Below, one piece after another: positions 17,948 through 26,350 of a stretch of 64,000 nucleotides of DNA. This DNA is from RBG-16-66-20 sp040752005 (GTDB lineage: Bacteria; Pseudomonadota; Gammaproteobacteria; Burkholderiales; SG8-39), in contig JBFMFX010000001.1 in NCBI GenBank assembly GCA_040752005.1, forward strand, positions 124,001-188,000, written 5' to 3'. A program made the translations under genes and the position numbers. The notes under the pieces are model-generated. The model was given only the letters and a program-made list of their open reading frames with translations. It made no database searches and had not been told where the DNA came from. The number at the start of each line of letters is the position of its first letter. The stretch's first letter is position 1.

Positions 17948-18898
17948 TCAGGCGGACATTTCGCCGCGCGCTTCCCGGTTCTTGCGCGCGGCCGGTCGGT
18001 CCCAGTACGGCTCCGGACCGAACGAGTCGGCGAGAAAATCAATGAACGCGCGCGTCTTCGCCGGCAGATAGCGCCGGTGCGGATAGACGGCGTAGATGGA
18101 CACTTCGGTCGCGAAATCGTAGCCAGGCAGCAGCGCGACGAGCGAGCCGTCTTCGAGGTGCCGGCGCACATCCCACGTGGACTTGAGAGCGACGCCCAGT
18201 CCCGCGAGCGCCCATTCGCGCAGCACCTCCCAGTTGTCGCACGCGTACCGGCCGCTCACGCGCACCACGCCCCTGCGGCCGGAGGGGTCCCGGTACTCCC
18301 AGTTCATGTGAAAGTCGGTCGTCGTCAGGCAGTTGTGGCGCACGAGGTCTTCGGGGGTGCGCGGCGTTCCGTGCTTGCGCAGGTACTCGGGACTGGCGCA
18401 GACGACGCGCCGGTTCGGGGCAAGGCGCCGCGCGGCGAGCGAGGAGTCCTTCAGCGCCCCGATGCGGATCGCGAGGTCATACCCTTCCTCGATCAGGTTC
18501 ACCGCGCGATCCGAGAGGCTCAACGCAAGCTGCACCTTCGGATAGCGCTCGGCGAACTTCGGGATGAGCGGAGCGATGTGGAGGTGCCCGAATGAGGCCG
18601 GGATCGCCACCTTGAGCACGCCCTGCGGCTCGACGCGGCGCGCCGCCGCCGCCGCTTCTGCTTCGGCGACCTCGGTGAGGATGCGAGTGCAAGCTTCGTG
18701 ATACTGCGTGCCCTCGTCGGTCAGCGCGATGCGGCGCGTGGTCCGGTTGAGCAGCCGAACCCCGAGCCGGGCCTCGAGCGCGGCGAGCTTGCGGCTGACG
18801 GCCGCCGGGGAGACGCCGAGGTCGCGTGCCGCGGCCGAGAGGCTCCCGGCACTCACGACCTTGGCGAAAACGGACATCTCCGAAAGCGGATCGGCCAC
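17948..18898 (-). CDS. LysR-family transcriptional regulator
   Basis: A 316-residue LysR regulator. The N-terminal winged helix-turn-helix covers about residues 5-62 (SLSAAARDLGVSPAAVSRKL region and NRTTRRIALTDEG), followed by a periplasmic-binding-protein-like effector domain from about residue 90. The start is GTG at 18898. A weak promoter may lie upstream on this strand (TTGCAT, 16 bases, TTAAAT). Being immediately upstream of and codirectional with the indolepyruvate oxidoreductase gene, it probably controls that gene and itself, but no clear T-N11-A operator could be singled out. Confidence 0.92.
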   Translation of the reverse strand: MADPLSEMSVFAKVVSAGSLSAAARDLGVSPAAVSRKLAALEARLGVRLLNRTTRRIALTDEGTQYHEACTRILTEVAEAEAAAAARRVEPQGVLKVAIPASFGHLHIAPLIPKFAERYPKVQLALSLSDRAVNLIEEGYDLAIRIGALKDSSLAARRLAPNRRVVCASPEYLRKHGTPRTPEDLVRHNCLTTTDFHMNWEYRDPSGRRGVVRVSGRYACDNWEVLREWALAGLGVALKSTWDVRRHLEDGSLVALLPGYDFATEVSIYAVYPHRRYLPAKTRAFIDFLADSFGPEPYWDRPAARKNREARGEMSA

Positions 18899-19066
18899 GA
18901 TTATTGACCCAGACGCAAAGGAGATTTAACGGTTGAAGGGATTGTATGCAAGGCAACGAAGCCTTAGATTTGTCGCACCGCAGCAATCAATGGATGAAGG
19001 CTGCGGCACGGGTTTCGCGAACGCGCCCGCCGCGGTTTCCTCCCTCCTCCTCCGCGGTAGGGGTTC
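18899..19066 (+). other. Gene-poor region, candidate small transcript
   Basis: This 226-base gap between two minus-strand genes holds no convincing minus-strand element except the LysR promoter region. On the plus strand there is AAAGGAG at 18917 followed nine bases later by a TTG-started 61-codon frame (18933-19118), then the intrinsic terminator described next. The short frame has no recognisable domain and runs through the terminator stem, so a non-coding transcript is at least as likely as a peptide. No strong -35/-10 pair was found (TTGACC at 18904 with a poor -10). Confidence 0.3.
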
Positions 19067-19116
19067 GTCCCCTCCGCACCGCCCCAAAACGGTGCGGAGG
19101 GGACCGCGTCTTTTTT
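19067..19116 (+). terminator. Strong intrinsic terminator on the plus strand
   Basis: A 15-bp perfect stem (19067-19081 with 19090-19104) encloses the loop CCCCAAAA and is followed by CGCGTC and six T residues (19111-19116). The T-tract is on the plus strand only, whereas both neighbouring genes are on the minus strand, so the element does not terminate either of them in the usual way. Confidence 0.75.
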
Positions 19117-19124
19117 AAGAGAAT

Positions 19125-20072
19125 TTACGCGATCGCGCGCCACATCTCGCGGTCGCGCTTCGCCGTCCAGATGCGCGGATGCCGGATGCCGCGCGCCTCA
19201 TCGTAGGCGCGCGAGACATCGAACGGCATGCAGTGCTCGTAGATGGGGTAGGCGCCGTACACAGGGTCCATGCGCCGGCGCGTCGCCACGTACACCTCCT
19301 TGAGCGACTTGCCCGCCGCGACGCCACGGCGCGCCGCGGCGTACAGCTCGCGCACGAACGCCTGCGTGTAGTCGATCGCCTTCGCGCAGGCGGCCGCGGT
19401 CCTGAGCGCCGGGCCGCGCCCGGGCACGAGTGCCCGAGGCTTCAACGCACGCAACTTCTCCAGCGTCGCCGGCCACTCTCCAAGGTGCGCGTCGCCGGCG
19501 TAGATACCGGCGTTGTACTCGACCAGATCGCCCGAGAAGAGCACACGCTCGGACGGTATCCAGACGATCGTGTCACCGGCGGTGTGGCCGGCGCCCGGAT
19601 GCAGGATCCGGACCTCGAGCTTGCCCATCCACAGGGTGAGCGCCTCGCGAAAGACGAGCGTCGGCCAGGTAAGGCCCGGAATGGATGCCTTGCCGCGAAA
19701 CAGGCGCGGAAAGCGGCCGATCTCGCTCGCCATGTCCTGGCGCCCGCGCTCGCGGATCAGCTCGAGCGTTCCTTCGCTCGCGATCACCTGTTCGGCTCGG
19801 TAGGCCGAGGCGCCGAGCACGCGCACCGCGTGGTAGTGGCTGAGCACCACGTAGCGGATGGGCTTCGCGGTGACGCGCCGGATGCGCCGGATCACCTCGC
19901 GCGCCATTACCGGCGTCGCCTGCGCGTCCACCACCATGACGCCGTCGTCGCCGACGATGACGCCGGTGTTCGGATCGCCCTCGGCGGTGAACGCCCAGCA
20001 GCTCTTCGAGAGCCGCTCGAAGGCGATTTTCTTCGGTGCGGTGTCGGCTACGGAGGCGAACGGCTTGGTCAT
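19125..20072 (-). CDS. Metallo-beta-lactamase-fold hydrolase with atypical metal site
   Basis: A 315-residue MBL-fold protein. The usual HxHxDH zinc motif reads His79-Tyr-His81-Ala-Val-Arg84, so the Asp-His pair of the second metal site is missing; later ligands GAGHTAGD and FSGDLVE are present. This variant occurs in a group of predicted zinc hydrolases linked to quinoprotein systems, but no such gene is seen here. I start it at ATG 20072, which follows a GGGGGTG stretch; a TTG at 20090 is also possible. It is divergent from mshE with 75 bases between. Function beyond hydrolase fold is unknown. Confidence 0.8.
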   Translation of the reverse strand: MTKPFASVADTAPKKIAFERLSKSCWAFTAEGDPNTGVIVGDDGVMVVDAQATPVMAREVIRRIRRVTAKPIRYVVLSHYHAVRVLGASAYRAEQVIASEGTLELIRERGRQDMASEIGRFPRLFRGKASIPGLTWPTLVFREALTLWMGKLEVRILHPGAGHTAGDTIVWIPSERVLFSGDLVEYNAGIYAGDAHLGEWPATLEKLRALKPRALVPGRGPALRTAAACAKAIDYTQAFVRELYAAARRGVAAGKSLKEVYVATRRRMDPVYGAYPIYEHCMPFDVSRAYDEARGIRHPRIWTAKRDREMWRAIA

Positions 20073-20147
20073 CGGCAAGTGCACCCCCAATTCGCGAAGC
20101 TGCTATCATAGCCGGCAGACAACGGACGATCGAAGGCACCTCCTTGC

Positions 20148-21851
20148 ATGGGCCGCCCGGAGAAAATCCGCCTCGGCGACATCCTGGTCGCGCAGAAGCT
20201 CATCTCGCAGGAGCAGCTGGCGCGCGCGCTCGAGGAGCAGAAACGGAGCGGGCGCAAGCTCGGGCGGCTGCTCGTCGAGCAGGGTTTCGTCACCGACGAG
20301 CAGATCTGCGAGGCGATCTCGCGCCAGCTCGGCATCCCGTACGTCAACCTGAAGTACTACAACTTGAACCAGGAGCTGGTGCGCCGGCTGCCCGAGGCGC
20401 TCGCGCGCCGCTTGCGCGCCATCGTGCTTGAGGAACACGCCGGCGCCTATCTTGTCGGCATGGCCGATCCGACCGATCTGTTTGCCTATGACGAACTCGC
20501 GCGCGCGCTCAAGCGCGAGATCCGCGTCGCGGTGGTGAGCGAGCCGCTGCTGGTGCACACCATCGACCGGATCTACCGGCGCACCGAGCAGATCAGCGGG
20601 CTCGCAAAAGAGCTGGAGCGCGACGTCGGCGATGCCTACGTGGATTTCGGTGCACTCGGGGCCGGGGCGGGCGCCGAGGACGCGCCGGTGGTCAAGTTGC
20701 TGCAGAACGTGTTCGAGGACGCGGTGCAGGTGAACGCCTCCGACGTGCACATCGAACCGCAGGAGGACAAGCTCCAGATCCGCTTTCGCATCGACGGCGT
20801 GCTGATGCCGCAGGCCGAGGCCGACCCCAAGATCGGCCCGGCGGTCGCCCTGCGCCTGAAGCTGATGGCCGGCCTGGACATTTCCGAGAAGCGCCTGCCG
20901 CAGGACGGGCGGCTCAATGCACGGGTGCGCGACCAGGCGATCGACGTGCGCATCTCGACCATGCCGTCGCAGTACGGCGAGACGGTGGTGATGCGGCTGC
21001 TCAACCGCCAGGCGTCGCTTGCGCCGCTTGCCTCGCTCGGTATGACCGCACCGATGCTCGAGCGCTTTCGCGAGGTCATGGCGCGCCCGGCCGGCATGAT
21101 CCTGGTGACCGGTCCGACCGGCAGCGGCAAGACCACCACACTGTATGCGGCGCTCGCCGAGCTGAACACGCCCGAGCGCAAGATCATCACAGTCGAGGAC
21201 CCGGTCGAGTACCGCCTGCCCGGCATCACGCAGGTCCAGGTGAACGACAAGATCGACCTCACCTTCGCGCGCGTGCTGCGCTCGACGCTGCGCCAGGACC
21301 CCGACGTGATCCTGGTGGGCGAGATCCGGGACGAGGAGACCGCGCAGATCGCGCTGCGCGCTGCGCTCACCGGGCACCTGGTGTTTTCCACCCTGCACAC
21401 CAAGGATGCCGCGAGCACGCCCCTGCGGCTGGTGGACATGGGCGCGCCGGCGTACATGGTCGCGGGGTCGCTGCACGCGGTGCTCGCGCAACGGCTGGTG
21501 AGGCTCATTTGCGAGACGTGTGCCGCGGACGCGGCTCCCGCTCCCCAGGAGGCGCGCTGGCTGGCGGCGCTGCCGAACCCGCTCGCGCCGGATGCGCGCC
21601 TGCGCCGCGGCCGCGGCTGCTCGCACTGCAACGGCAGTGGCTACGCCGGGCGCATCGGGGTGTACGAGATGCTGGAGATGACTCCGGAGCTTGTGCGGGC
21701 GGCCGGCCGCGCCGACCCGAACGTCTTTCTCGAGGCGGCGCGCGCCGCACTCCGAGGCCGCACGCTCACCGACCACGCGCTTGCGCTGGTGGCCGCCGGC
21801 CGCACCACCGTCGCCGAGGCGATGAAGGTCGCCGGGCAACTGGAGGACTAG
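20148..21851 (+). CDS. mshE: MSHA pilus extension ATPase MshE
   Basis: A 567-residue GspE/PilB-type hexameric ATPase that powers pilin assembly from the cytoplasm. The N-terminus carries two repeats of the MshEN motif (RLGDILVAQKLIS near residue 8 and KLGRLLVEQGFV near 37), a domain known in Vibrio cholerae MshE to bind cyclic di-GMP. Walker A GPTGSGKTTT starts at residue 322, the Walker B region DVILVGEIRDEE lies near 385, and a CETC...CSHC zinc tetracysteine is near the C-terminus. It leads the pilus locus; a TATCAT at 20104 could be a -10 element but no good -35 is seen. Confidence 0.95.
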   Translation: MGRPEKIRLGDILVAQKLISQEQLARALEEQKRSGRKLGRLLVEQGFVTDEQICEAISRQLGIPYVNLKYYNLNQELVRRLPEALARRLRAIVLEEHAGAYLVGMADPTDLFAYDELARALKREIRVAVVSEPLLVHTIDRIYRRTEQISGLAKELERDVGDAYVDFGALGAGAGAEDAPVVKLLQNVFEDAVQVNASDVHIEPQEDKLQIRFRIDGVLMPQAEADPKIGPAVALRLKLMAGLDISEKRLPQDGRLNARVRDQAIDVRISTMPSQYGETVVMRLLNRQASLAPLASLGMTAPMLERFREVMARPAGMILVTGPTGSGKTTTLYAALAELNTPERKIITVEDPVEYRLPGITQVQVNDKIDLTFARVLRSTLRQDPDVILVGEIRDEETAQIALRAALTGHLVFSTLHTKDAASTPLRLVDMGAPAYMVAGSLHAVLAQRLVRLICETCAADAAPAPQEARWLAALPNPLAPDARLRRGRGCSHCNGSGYAGRIGVYEMLEMTPELVRAAGRADPNVFLEAARAALRGRTLTDHALALVAAGRTTVAEAMKVAGQLED

Positions 21852-21856
21852 AGGCG

Positions 21857-23089
21857 GTGCCGACCTATGCTTACCGCGCGCGCGGGGCGCGCGGCGAGCC
21901 GCTCAGCGGGCGGCTGGAGGCGGCGAGCGCCGATGCCGCCGCCGAGCAGCTGCTCGCGACCGGGATCACGCCGATCGAGATCCGCGAGGGCGGCGCCGAA
22001 GGCGCGTTCGCGCCGCCGCCGTGGCTGGCGAAGCTGCTCGCCCCGGCGGTCACGCTCTCGGACCTCATCCTGTTCTCGCGCCAGATGCACACCCTGCTCA
22101 AGGCCGGCGTGCCGATGCAGAGGGCACTCGGTGGGCTGCACGAGTCGGCGGCCAACCCGACGTTTCGCGAGGTGATCGCCGACCTGCGCGCGAGCCTGGA
22201 CGCCGGCCGCGAGTTGTCGGTCGCGATGCGGCGGCACCCGCAGGTGTTCTCGCCGTTTTACGTCGCGATCGTGCGCGTCGGCGAGACGAGCGGAACGCTC
22301 GAAGAGGTGTTCCGGCGGCTGTTCGACTACCTCGAATTCGAGCGCGAGGTGCGCGAGCGGGTGAAGGCGGCGCTGCGCTACCCGGCGTTCGTCCTGGTCG
22401 CGATCGCGGCGGCGGTCGCGATCGTCAACTTCATGGTGATTCCGGCGTTCGCGCGCATTTTCGAGGGCGCGAACGTGCCGCTGCCGGCGCTCACCCGCGT
22501 GCTGATCGCGGTGTCGGATTTCTCGGTGCGCTACTGGTACCTGGTGGCGGGCGCCCTCGTCGGTGCGATCGTCGGTTTCCAGGCCTGGATCCGCACCGAG
22601 CGCGGGCGCCATCGGTGGGACCGCATCAAGCTGCGCCTGCCGGTGGTCGGCCCGATCCTGCTGCGGATCGCGCTCGCGCGCTTCGCGCGGGCGTTCTCGC
22701 TCGCGCTTGGCGCCGGCGTGCCGGTCGTTCAGGCTTTGACGGTGGTGGCGCGCGTGCTCGACAACGCCTACCTCGCCGCGCGCGTCGAGCAGATGCGCGA
22801 GGGCATCGAGCGCGGCGAGAGCGTCCTGCGCACCGCGGTGGCCACCGGCGTGTTCACGCCGGTGGTGCTGCAGATGGTGGCGGTGGGTGAGGAAAGCGGC
22901 GCGCTCGACGACCTGCTCGGCGAAATCGCCGACATGTACGAGCGCGAGGTGGATTACGAGATCAGGAACCTGAGCGCGAGCATCGAGCCGATCCTGACGG
23001 TCGCCCTCGGCGTGCTGGTGCTGATCCTCGCGCTCGGCGTGTTCCTCCCGATCTGGGAGATGGGCCGGGTGATGCTGCTGCGCAAGTAG
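21857..23089 (+). CDS. mshG: MSHA inner-membrane platform protein MshG (GspF family)
   Basis: A 410-residue polytopic inner-membrane protein with two GspF domains (about residues 75-195 and 275-400), each ending in hydrophobic helices. It forms the platform on which MshE acts. I chose GTG at 21857, five bases after the mshE stop, because it gives the family N-terminus PTYAYRARG; the frame is open much further upstream inside mshE but that part is not homologous. Glu-rich GspF signatures such as VAIVRVGETSGTLEEVF and VAVGEESGALDDLLG are visible. Confidence 0.94.
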   Translation: MPTYAYRARGARGEPLSGRLEAASADAAAEQLLATGITPIEIREGGAEGAFAPPPWLAKLLAPAVTLSDLILFSRQMHTLLKAGVPMQRALGGLHESAANPTFREVIADLRASLDAGRELSVAMRRHPQVFSPFYVAIVRVGETSGTLEEVFRRLFDYLEFEREVRERVKAALRYPAFVLVAIAAAVAIVNFMVIPAFARIFEGANVPLPALTRVLIAVSDFSVRYWYLVAGALVGAIVGFQAWIRTERGRHRWDRIKLRLPVVGPILLRIALARFARAFSLALGAGVPVVQALTVVARVLDNAYLAARVEQMREGIERGESVLRTAVATGVFTPVVLQMVAVGEESGALDDLLGEIADMYEREVDYEIRNLSASIEPILTVALGVLVLILALGVFLPIWEMGRVMLLRK

Positions 23090-23098
23090 GCGGCGCGC

Positions 23099-23575
23099 AT
23101 GATGTACGGCAGGCGCCCGCTCAGCCGGCTGGAGGCGGCGATCTACGCCGCCGTGGCCGTGGCGCTGATCGGCGTGGCGCTCGATCGCATGCTGCGGGTT
23201 CTCGCTGCCGCCGAGCGCGACCTCGTCGCGCTCACGGTCGCGAATACGAACTCGGCGCTGCGCACTCGGCTGGCGGTCGCGTCGCTCCTCGATCGGCCGC
23301 TGCCGCCCGACTGGCGCAGCCGCAATCCGTTCGAGACCGCGGGCGTCGAGGTACGCCGCTTCGCCGGCGAGCGGCGCGGGGCGAGGGCAGCAGACCTGGA
23401 GCGCGGCGCATGGGCGTACGACAGCGACGCGCGCGAGCTGGTGTACCGGCCGCGCTATCCGATAGGGTTGAGCATCGCGGGCGGCGGCGAACTGCTGAGG
23501 TTCAGGCTGCAATCCGGCCCGCGCCCCGGCGATGTCGGACTGGTTGCCGCCACGAGCTACGTCTGGGAGCCTTGA
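23099..23575 (+). CDS. MshF-like single-pass protein
   Basis: A 158-residue protein with one N-terminal transmembrane helix (about residues 12-30) and a periplasmic remainder without recognisable domain. It lacks a prepilin peptidase site, so it is not a pseudopilin. The only reason to relate it to MshF is position, immediately after mshG as in the Vibrio MSHA secretory operon, and similar size and topology. It starts nine bases after the mshG stop. Confidence 0.65.
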   Translation: MMYGRRPLSRLEAAIYAAVAVALIGVALDRMLRVLAAAERDLVALTVANTNSALRTRLAVASLLDRPLPPDWRSRNPFETAGVEVRRFAGERRGARAADLERGAWAYDSDARELVYRPRYPIGLSIAGGGELLRFRLQSGPRPGDVGLVAATSYVWEP

Positions 23576-23682
23576 CCAAGGGCAGCCTGGAAATCGGAGC
23601 CTTCGCAGCGGTTATCTTGATGTCTTGGGATTCGGGCATCAGACAAGCCCGAAGCCATCCCGGTAGAACGGTAAATTTGCCT

Positions 23683-23711
23683 TTGACAACAAAGAGATAT
23701 TCGGATAACCT
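23683..23711 (+). promoter_or_regulatory. Sigma-70 promoter for mshI and downstream genes
   Basis: TTGACA (23683-23688), exactly 17 bases, then TAACCT (23706-23711). It sits in a locally AT-rich 166-base gap (23576-23741) that also contains a 7-bp stem (TTCGGGC/GCCCGAA) around 23635. The predicted transcript start is about 23718, 24 bases before the mshI start codon. Confidence 0.65.
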
Positions 23712-23741
23712 GATTTTTCGTCTAAGACTTGGGGAAGCGCG

Positions 23742-24686
23742 TTGCTCTCGTTTTTCCGCAACCGCGCGCGAAAGGAGCCGGGCTGGCTTGCGGTGTTGGT
23801 GGGCGAAGACGCGATCCGCTTTGTCCACGCCGAACGCGCGCCGGGGGGCCGGGTGCGCGTGACGCTCGCTGGCGAGCGCTCCGGCGTGCAGGATTCCGCG
23901 GCCGCGCGGCGGGTAGTGCGCGAGCTGGATTTCAGCCGGTACCGCGCCACCACGCTGCTCGCGCGCGAGGAATACCAGATCATCGTCACCGACGCGCCGA
24001 ACGTGCCGCGCGAGGAGCTGCGAGCGGCGATCCGCTGGCGCGTGAAGGATCTGCTGCGCTGCCACCCGGACGATGCGATGCTCGACGTGCTCGAGATTCC
24101 GCCGCCCACAGGCGGCGAAGGCAGGCCGACGCATCAGATGTTCGTCATCGCGGCGGAGAACTCATTCATCCAGGCGCGTGTGGATCGTTGCGCCGCGCTC
24201 GGCATCGAGCTTGCGGTGATCGAGGTCCCGGAGACGGCGCAGCGCAATCTCGCGACCGCTGCGCACGGCGACGGCACCGCGGTCGCGCTCATTCACCTGC
24301 TCGCCGACGGGGCGCTGATCACGATCAGCTACCGGGGCGAGCTGTACTTCGCGCGCTGGCTCGACATCGGCGCCGATCAGCTCGCGCTAGCGCGCCCCGA
24401 GCGCGAATCGCTCATGGACCGCGTCGCGCTCGAGGTGCAACGCAGCCTGGACCACTTCGACCGCCAGTACCGCTTCATCGGGCTGGGGAAGCTCCTCGTC
24501 GGACCGCTCGCCGCGGACGACGGTTTCACCGACCACCTGGCGCGTGCCGTCGGCATCGAGGTCGAGCCCTATCCGCTCGCCGAGGTGCTCGGCGGGCTGC
24601 CGGAGCCGCTCGGCGAACCCGGCCTGCAGGGGCGGCTGTTTCACCTGCTCGGTGCCGCCCTGCGCGAGGAAACCAAGGTGCCCTGA
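23742..24686 (+). CDS. mshI: MSHA biogenesis protein MshI (PilM-like)
   Basis: A 314-residue cytoplasmic protein with the actin-like PilM/MshI layout, which in type IV pili binds the N-terminus of the PilN partner and links ATPase to the inner-membrane complex. The start is TTG at 23742, preceded by GGGGAAG; no ATG or GTG fits as well. It has its own promoter. The C-terminal region contains the family's RSLDHFDRQYRF segment. Recognition rests on fold-level resemblance and on the following mshJKLMN order. Confidence 0.85.
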   Translation: MLSFFRNRARKEPGWLAVLVGEDAIRFVHAERAPGGRVRVTLAGERSGVQDSAAARRVVRELDFSRYRATTLLAREEYQIIVTDAPNVPREELRAAIRWRVKDLLRCHPDDAMLDVLEIPPPTGGEGRPTHQMFVIAAENSFIQARVDRCAALGIELAVIEVPETAQRNLATAAHGDGTAVALIHLLADGALITISYRGELYFARWLDIGADQLALARPERESLMDRVALEVQRSLDHFDRQYRFIGLGKLLVGPLAADDGFTDHLARAVGIEVEPYPLAEVLGGLPEPLGEPGLQGRLFHLLGAALREETKVP

Positions 24687-24693
24687 GGGCCGG

Positions 24694-25368
24694 ATGCCGC
24701 AGCAGATCAACCTCTACAGCCCGATCTTTCTGAAGCGCGAGAAGCACTTCTCGGCGCGCATGATGGCCTATGGACTGGCGGTCGTCGCGGTGGCGCTGGC
24801 GGCGATCTACGCCTATGGATGGTTCGAGCACCTGGGGCTGTTGCGCGCGGCGCAGGAATACGAGACGCGCCTGGTGCAGGAGCGCGCGCGCTACACGGAA
24901 GCGACCCGGCGGCTGCTTTCGGAAGATGCGCGCAAGGCGCTCGAATCGGAGTCGGCGCGCTTGGCGCAGGAAATCGCGCGCCGGCGCAAGCTGCTCGAGT
25001 CGCTGCACGCAGGCGAGTACGGCAACGCCGAAGGCGTCTCGCCGTACTTCGCGGCGCTTGCGCGCCGCGCGATCCGCGGCGTCTGGCTGACCGGGGTGGC
25101 GGTGAGCGAGGGCGGCGGGGAGTTCGTAGTGAGCGGCCGGATGCTGGGCGCGGAGCTCGCACCGGTCTATCTGCGCGCCCTGGGCGAAGAGGAGGTGATG
25201 CGCGGCCGCCGCATCACGGAGCTGAAGCTTGCGCGCAAGAACGCGCCGGCGGCCGCGCCGGGGCAGCCGCCCGGCGCCGCGCCGATCGAGTTCGTCGAGT
25301 TCAGCTTCGTCGCACTGCGCGAGGCGACCGACGCGCCGCGCGCCGCCGCCGGCAAGGAGGCGCGGTGA
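24694..25368 (+). CDS. PilN-like fimbrial assembly protein of the MSHA system
   Basis: A 224-residue bitopic protein. It begins with QQINLYSP, the short cytoplasmic motif by which PilN-type proteins bind PilM/MshI, followed by one membrane helix (about residues 28-45), a helical periplasmic stretch and a small alpha/beta domain. The ATG lies seven bases after the mshI stop. In Vibrio and Shewanella-type loci the corresponding gene is called mshI2. Confidence 0.85.
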   Translation: MPQQINLYSPIFLKREKHFSARMMAYGLAVVAVALAAIYAYGWFEHLGLLRAAQEYETRLVQERARYTEATRRLLSEDARKALESESARLAQEIARRRKLLESLHAGEYGNAEGVSPYFAALARRAIRGVWLTGVAVSEGGGEFVVSGRMLGAELAPVYLRALGEEEVMRGRRITELKLARKNAPAAAPGQPPGAAPIEFVEFSFVALREATDAPRAAAGKEAR

Positions 25369-26015
25369 AGGCGTGGCTCGCACGGCTGGCGGAGCGCATC
25401 GACGACGCGAGCCTGCGCGAGCGGCTGCTGATCTTCCTCGCCGCCGTCGGTGTGCTGGTGCTCGCCGCGCAGCTCGCGCTCTTCGACCCGCTGGAGCAGG
25501 CCAACCGCACGCGGCGCGACGCGATCCGGGGCTACCAGGAGGAGCTTGCGGAGCTGCAAAAGCAGTTGCAGCGCGTGCTCGCCGAGCGCGGCACCGACGC
25601 CGAGAAGCGTGCGCGCGAAAACGTCGAGGCGCTGCGGCGGGAGCTGGCCGAACTCGGCCGCAGGCTGGCCGAGGAGCAGCGCGCGTTCACCCCGCCGGAG
25701 CGCATGCGCGAGGTGCTCGAGCGCATGCTCGAGCCGCACCCGAACGTCGCGCTTGTGGAGCTGAAGACGCTCGCGGTGCAGCCGATCGTCGCCGGCGACC
25801 CGAAGACGCAGCGACCGGAAGCCTACCGGCATGGCGTGGAGCTCGTGCTGCGCGGCCGCTATCCCGATCTGTACGCGTACCTGGCGGCGCTCGAATCGTT
25901 GCCGACCCGGGTGTACTGGGGCAAAGTGGAGCTCGAGGCGCCCGCTTATCCGGTGCACACGCTGCGGGCGACGGTGTACACGATCAGCTTCGACCGGGCA
26001 TGGCTCTCCGTCTGA
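25365..26015 (+). CDS. mshJ: MSHA biogenesis protein MshJ (PilO-like)
   Basis: A 216-residue bitopic protein with a membrane helix at about residues 22-40, a long charged coiled coil (about 45-105) and a ferredoxin-like C-terminal domain, the PilO/MshJ layout. It starts at GTG overlapping the previous stop as GTGA. It would pair with the PilN-like protein to form the periplasmic alignment complex. Confidence 0.85.
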   Translation: MKAWLARLAERIDDASLRERLLIFLAAVGVLVLAAQLALFDPLEQANRTRRDAIRGYQEELAELQKQLQRVLAERGTDAEKRARENVEALRRELAELGRRLAEEQRAFTPPERMREVLERMLEPHPNVALVELKTLAVQPIVAGDPKTQRPEAYRHGVELVLRGRYPDLYAYLAALESLPTRVYWGKVELEAPAYPVHTLRATVYTISFDRAWLSV

Positions 26016-26350
26016 TCCTCGCGCTCGGCTGTCTCGCTCTCGGCGTGGGCGCGCGCGCGGCGCCGCTCGGCGATCCGACCCGCCCGCCGGAGGTGCAAGC
26101 CGAGGTCGTGGGCGCGGGCGCCGCCGGCGCAGGCCGCGTCGAGACGATCCTGATCGCGCCGGACCGGCGCCTGGCGGTGATCGGCGGGCGCATCGTGCGT
26201 GTCGGCGACGAGATCGGCGGCGCGCGCGTGGTCCGCATCCGCGAGGGCGGCGTGACGCTGCGGCGCGACGGCGTGACCGAGGAGCTGCCACTCTTTCAGG
26301 GCGTCGAGAAAAAGCTCCGCCCGCGCGCAATCAGGCAGGAGGCGAAATGA
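26000..26350 (+). CDS. mshK: MSHA biogenesis protein MshK (PilP/GspC-like)
   Basis: A 116-residue exported protein. A signal peptide of about 20 residues precedes LGDPTRPP, the conserved motif of MshK/PilP-type proteins, and a small beta-rich HR-like domain follows. It probably bridges the MshJ/PilN complex to the secretin MshL. The gene starts 16 bases inside the end of mshJ and its stop overlaps the mshL start as ATGA. Confidence 0.83.
   Translation: MALRLILALGCLALGVGARAAPLGDPTRPPEVQAEVVGAGAAGAGRVETILIAPDRRLAVIGGRIVRVGDEIGGARVVRIREGGVTLRRDGVTEELPLFQGVEKKLRPRAIRQEAK

Noticed and set aside
18933..19118. A 61-codon TTG-started frame with good Shine-Dalgarno spacing
   Set aside because: It reads through the terminator hairpin into its T-tract and has no domain, so I list the region only as a candidate transcript.
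23635..23657. Hairpin TTCGGGC/GCCCGAA after the mshF-like gene
   Set aside because: The stem is short, the loop is 9 bases and no T-tract follows, so I do not call it a terminator.
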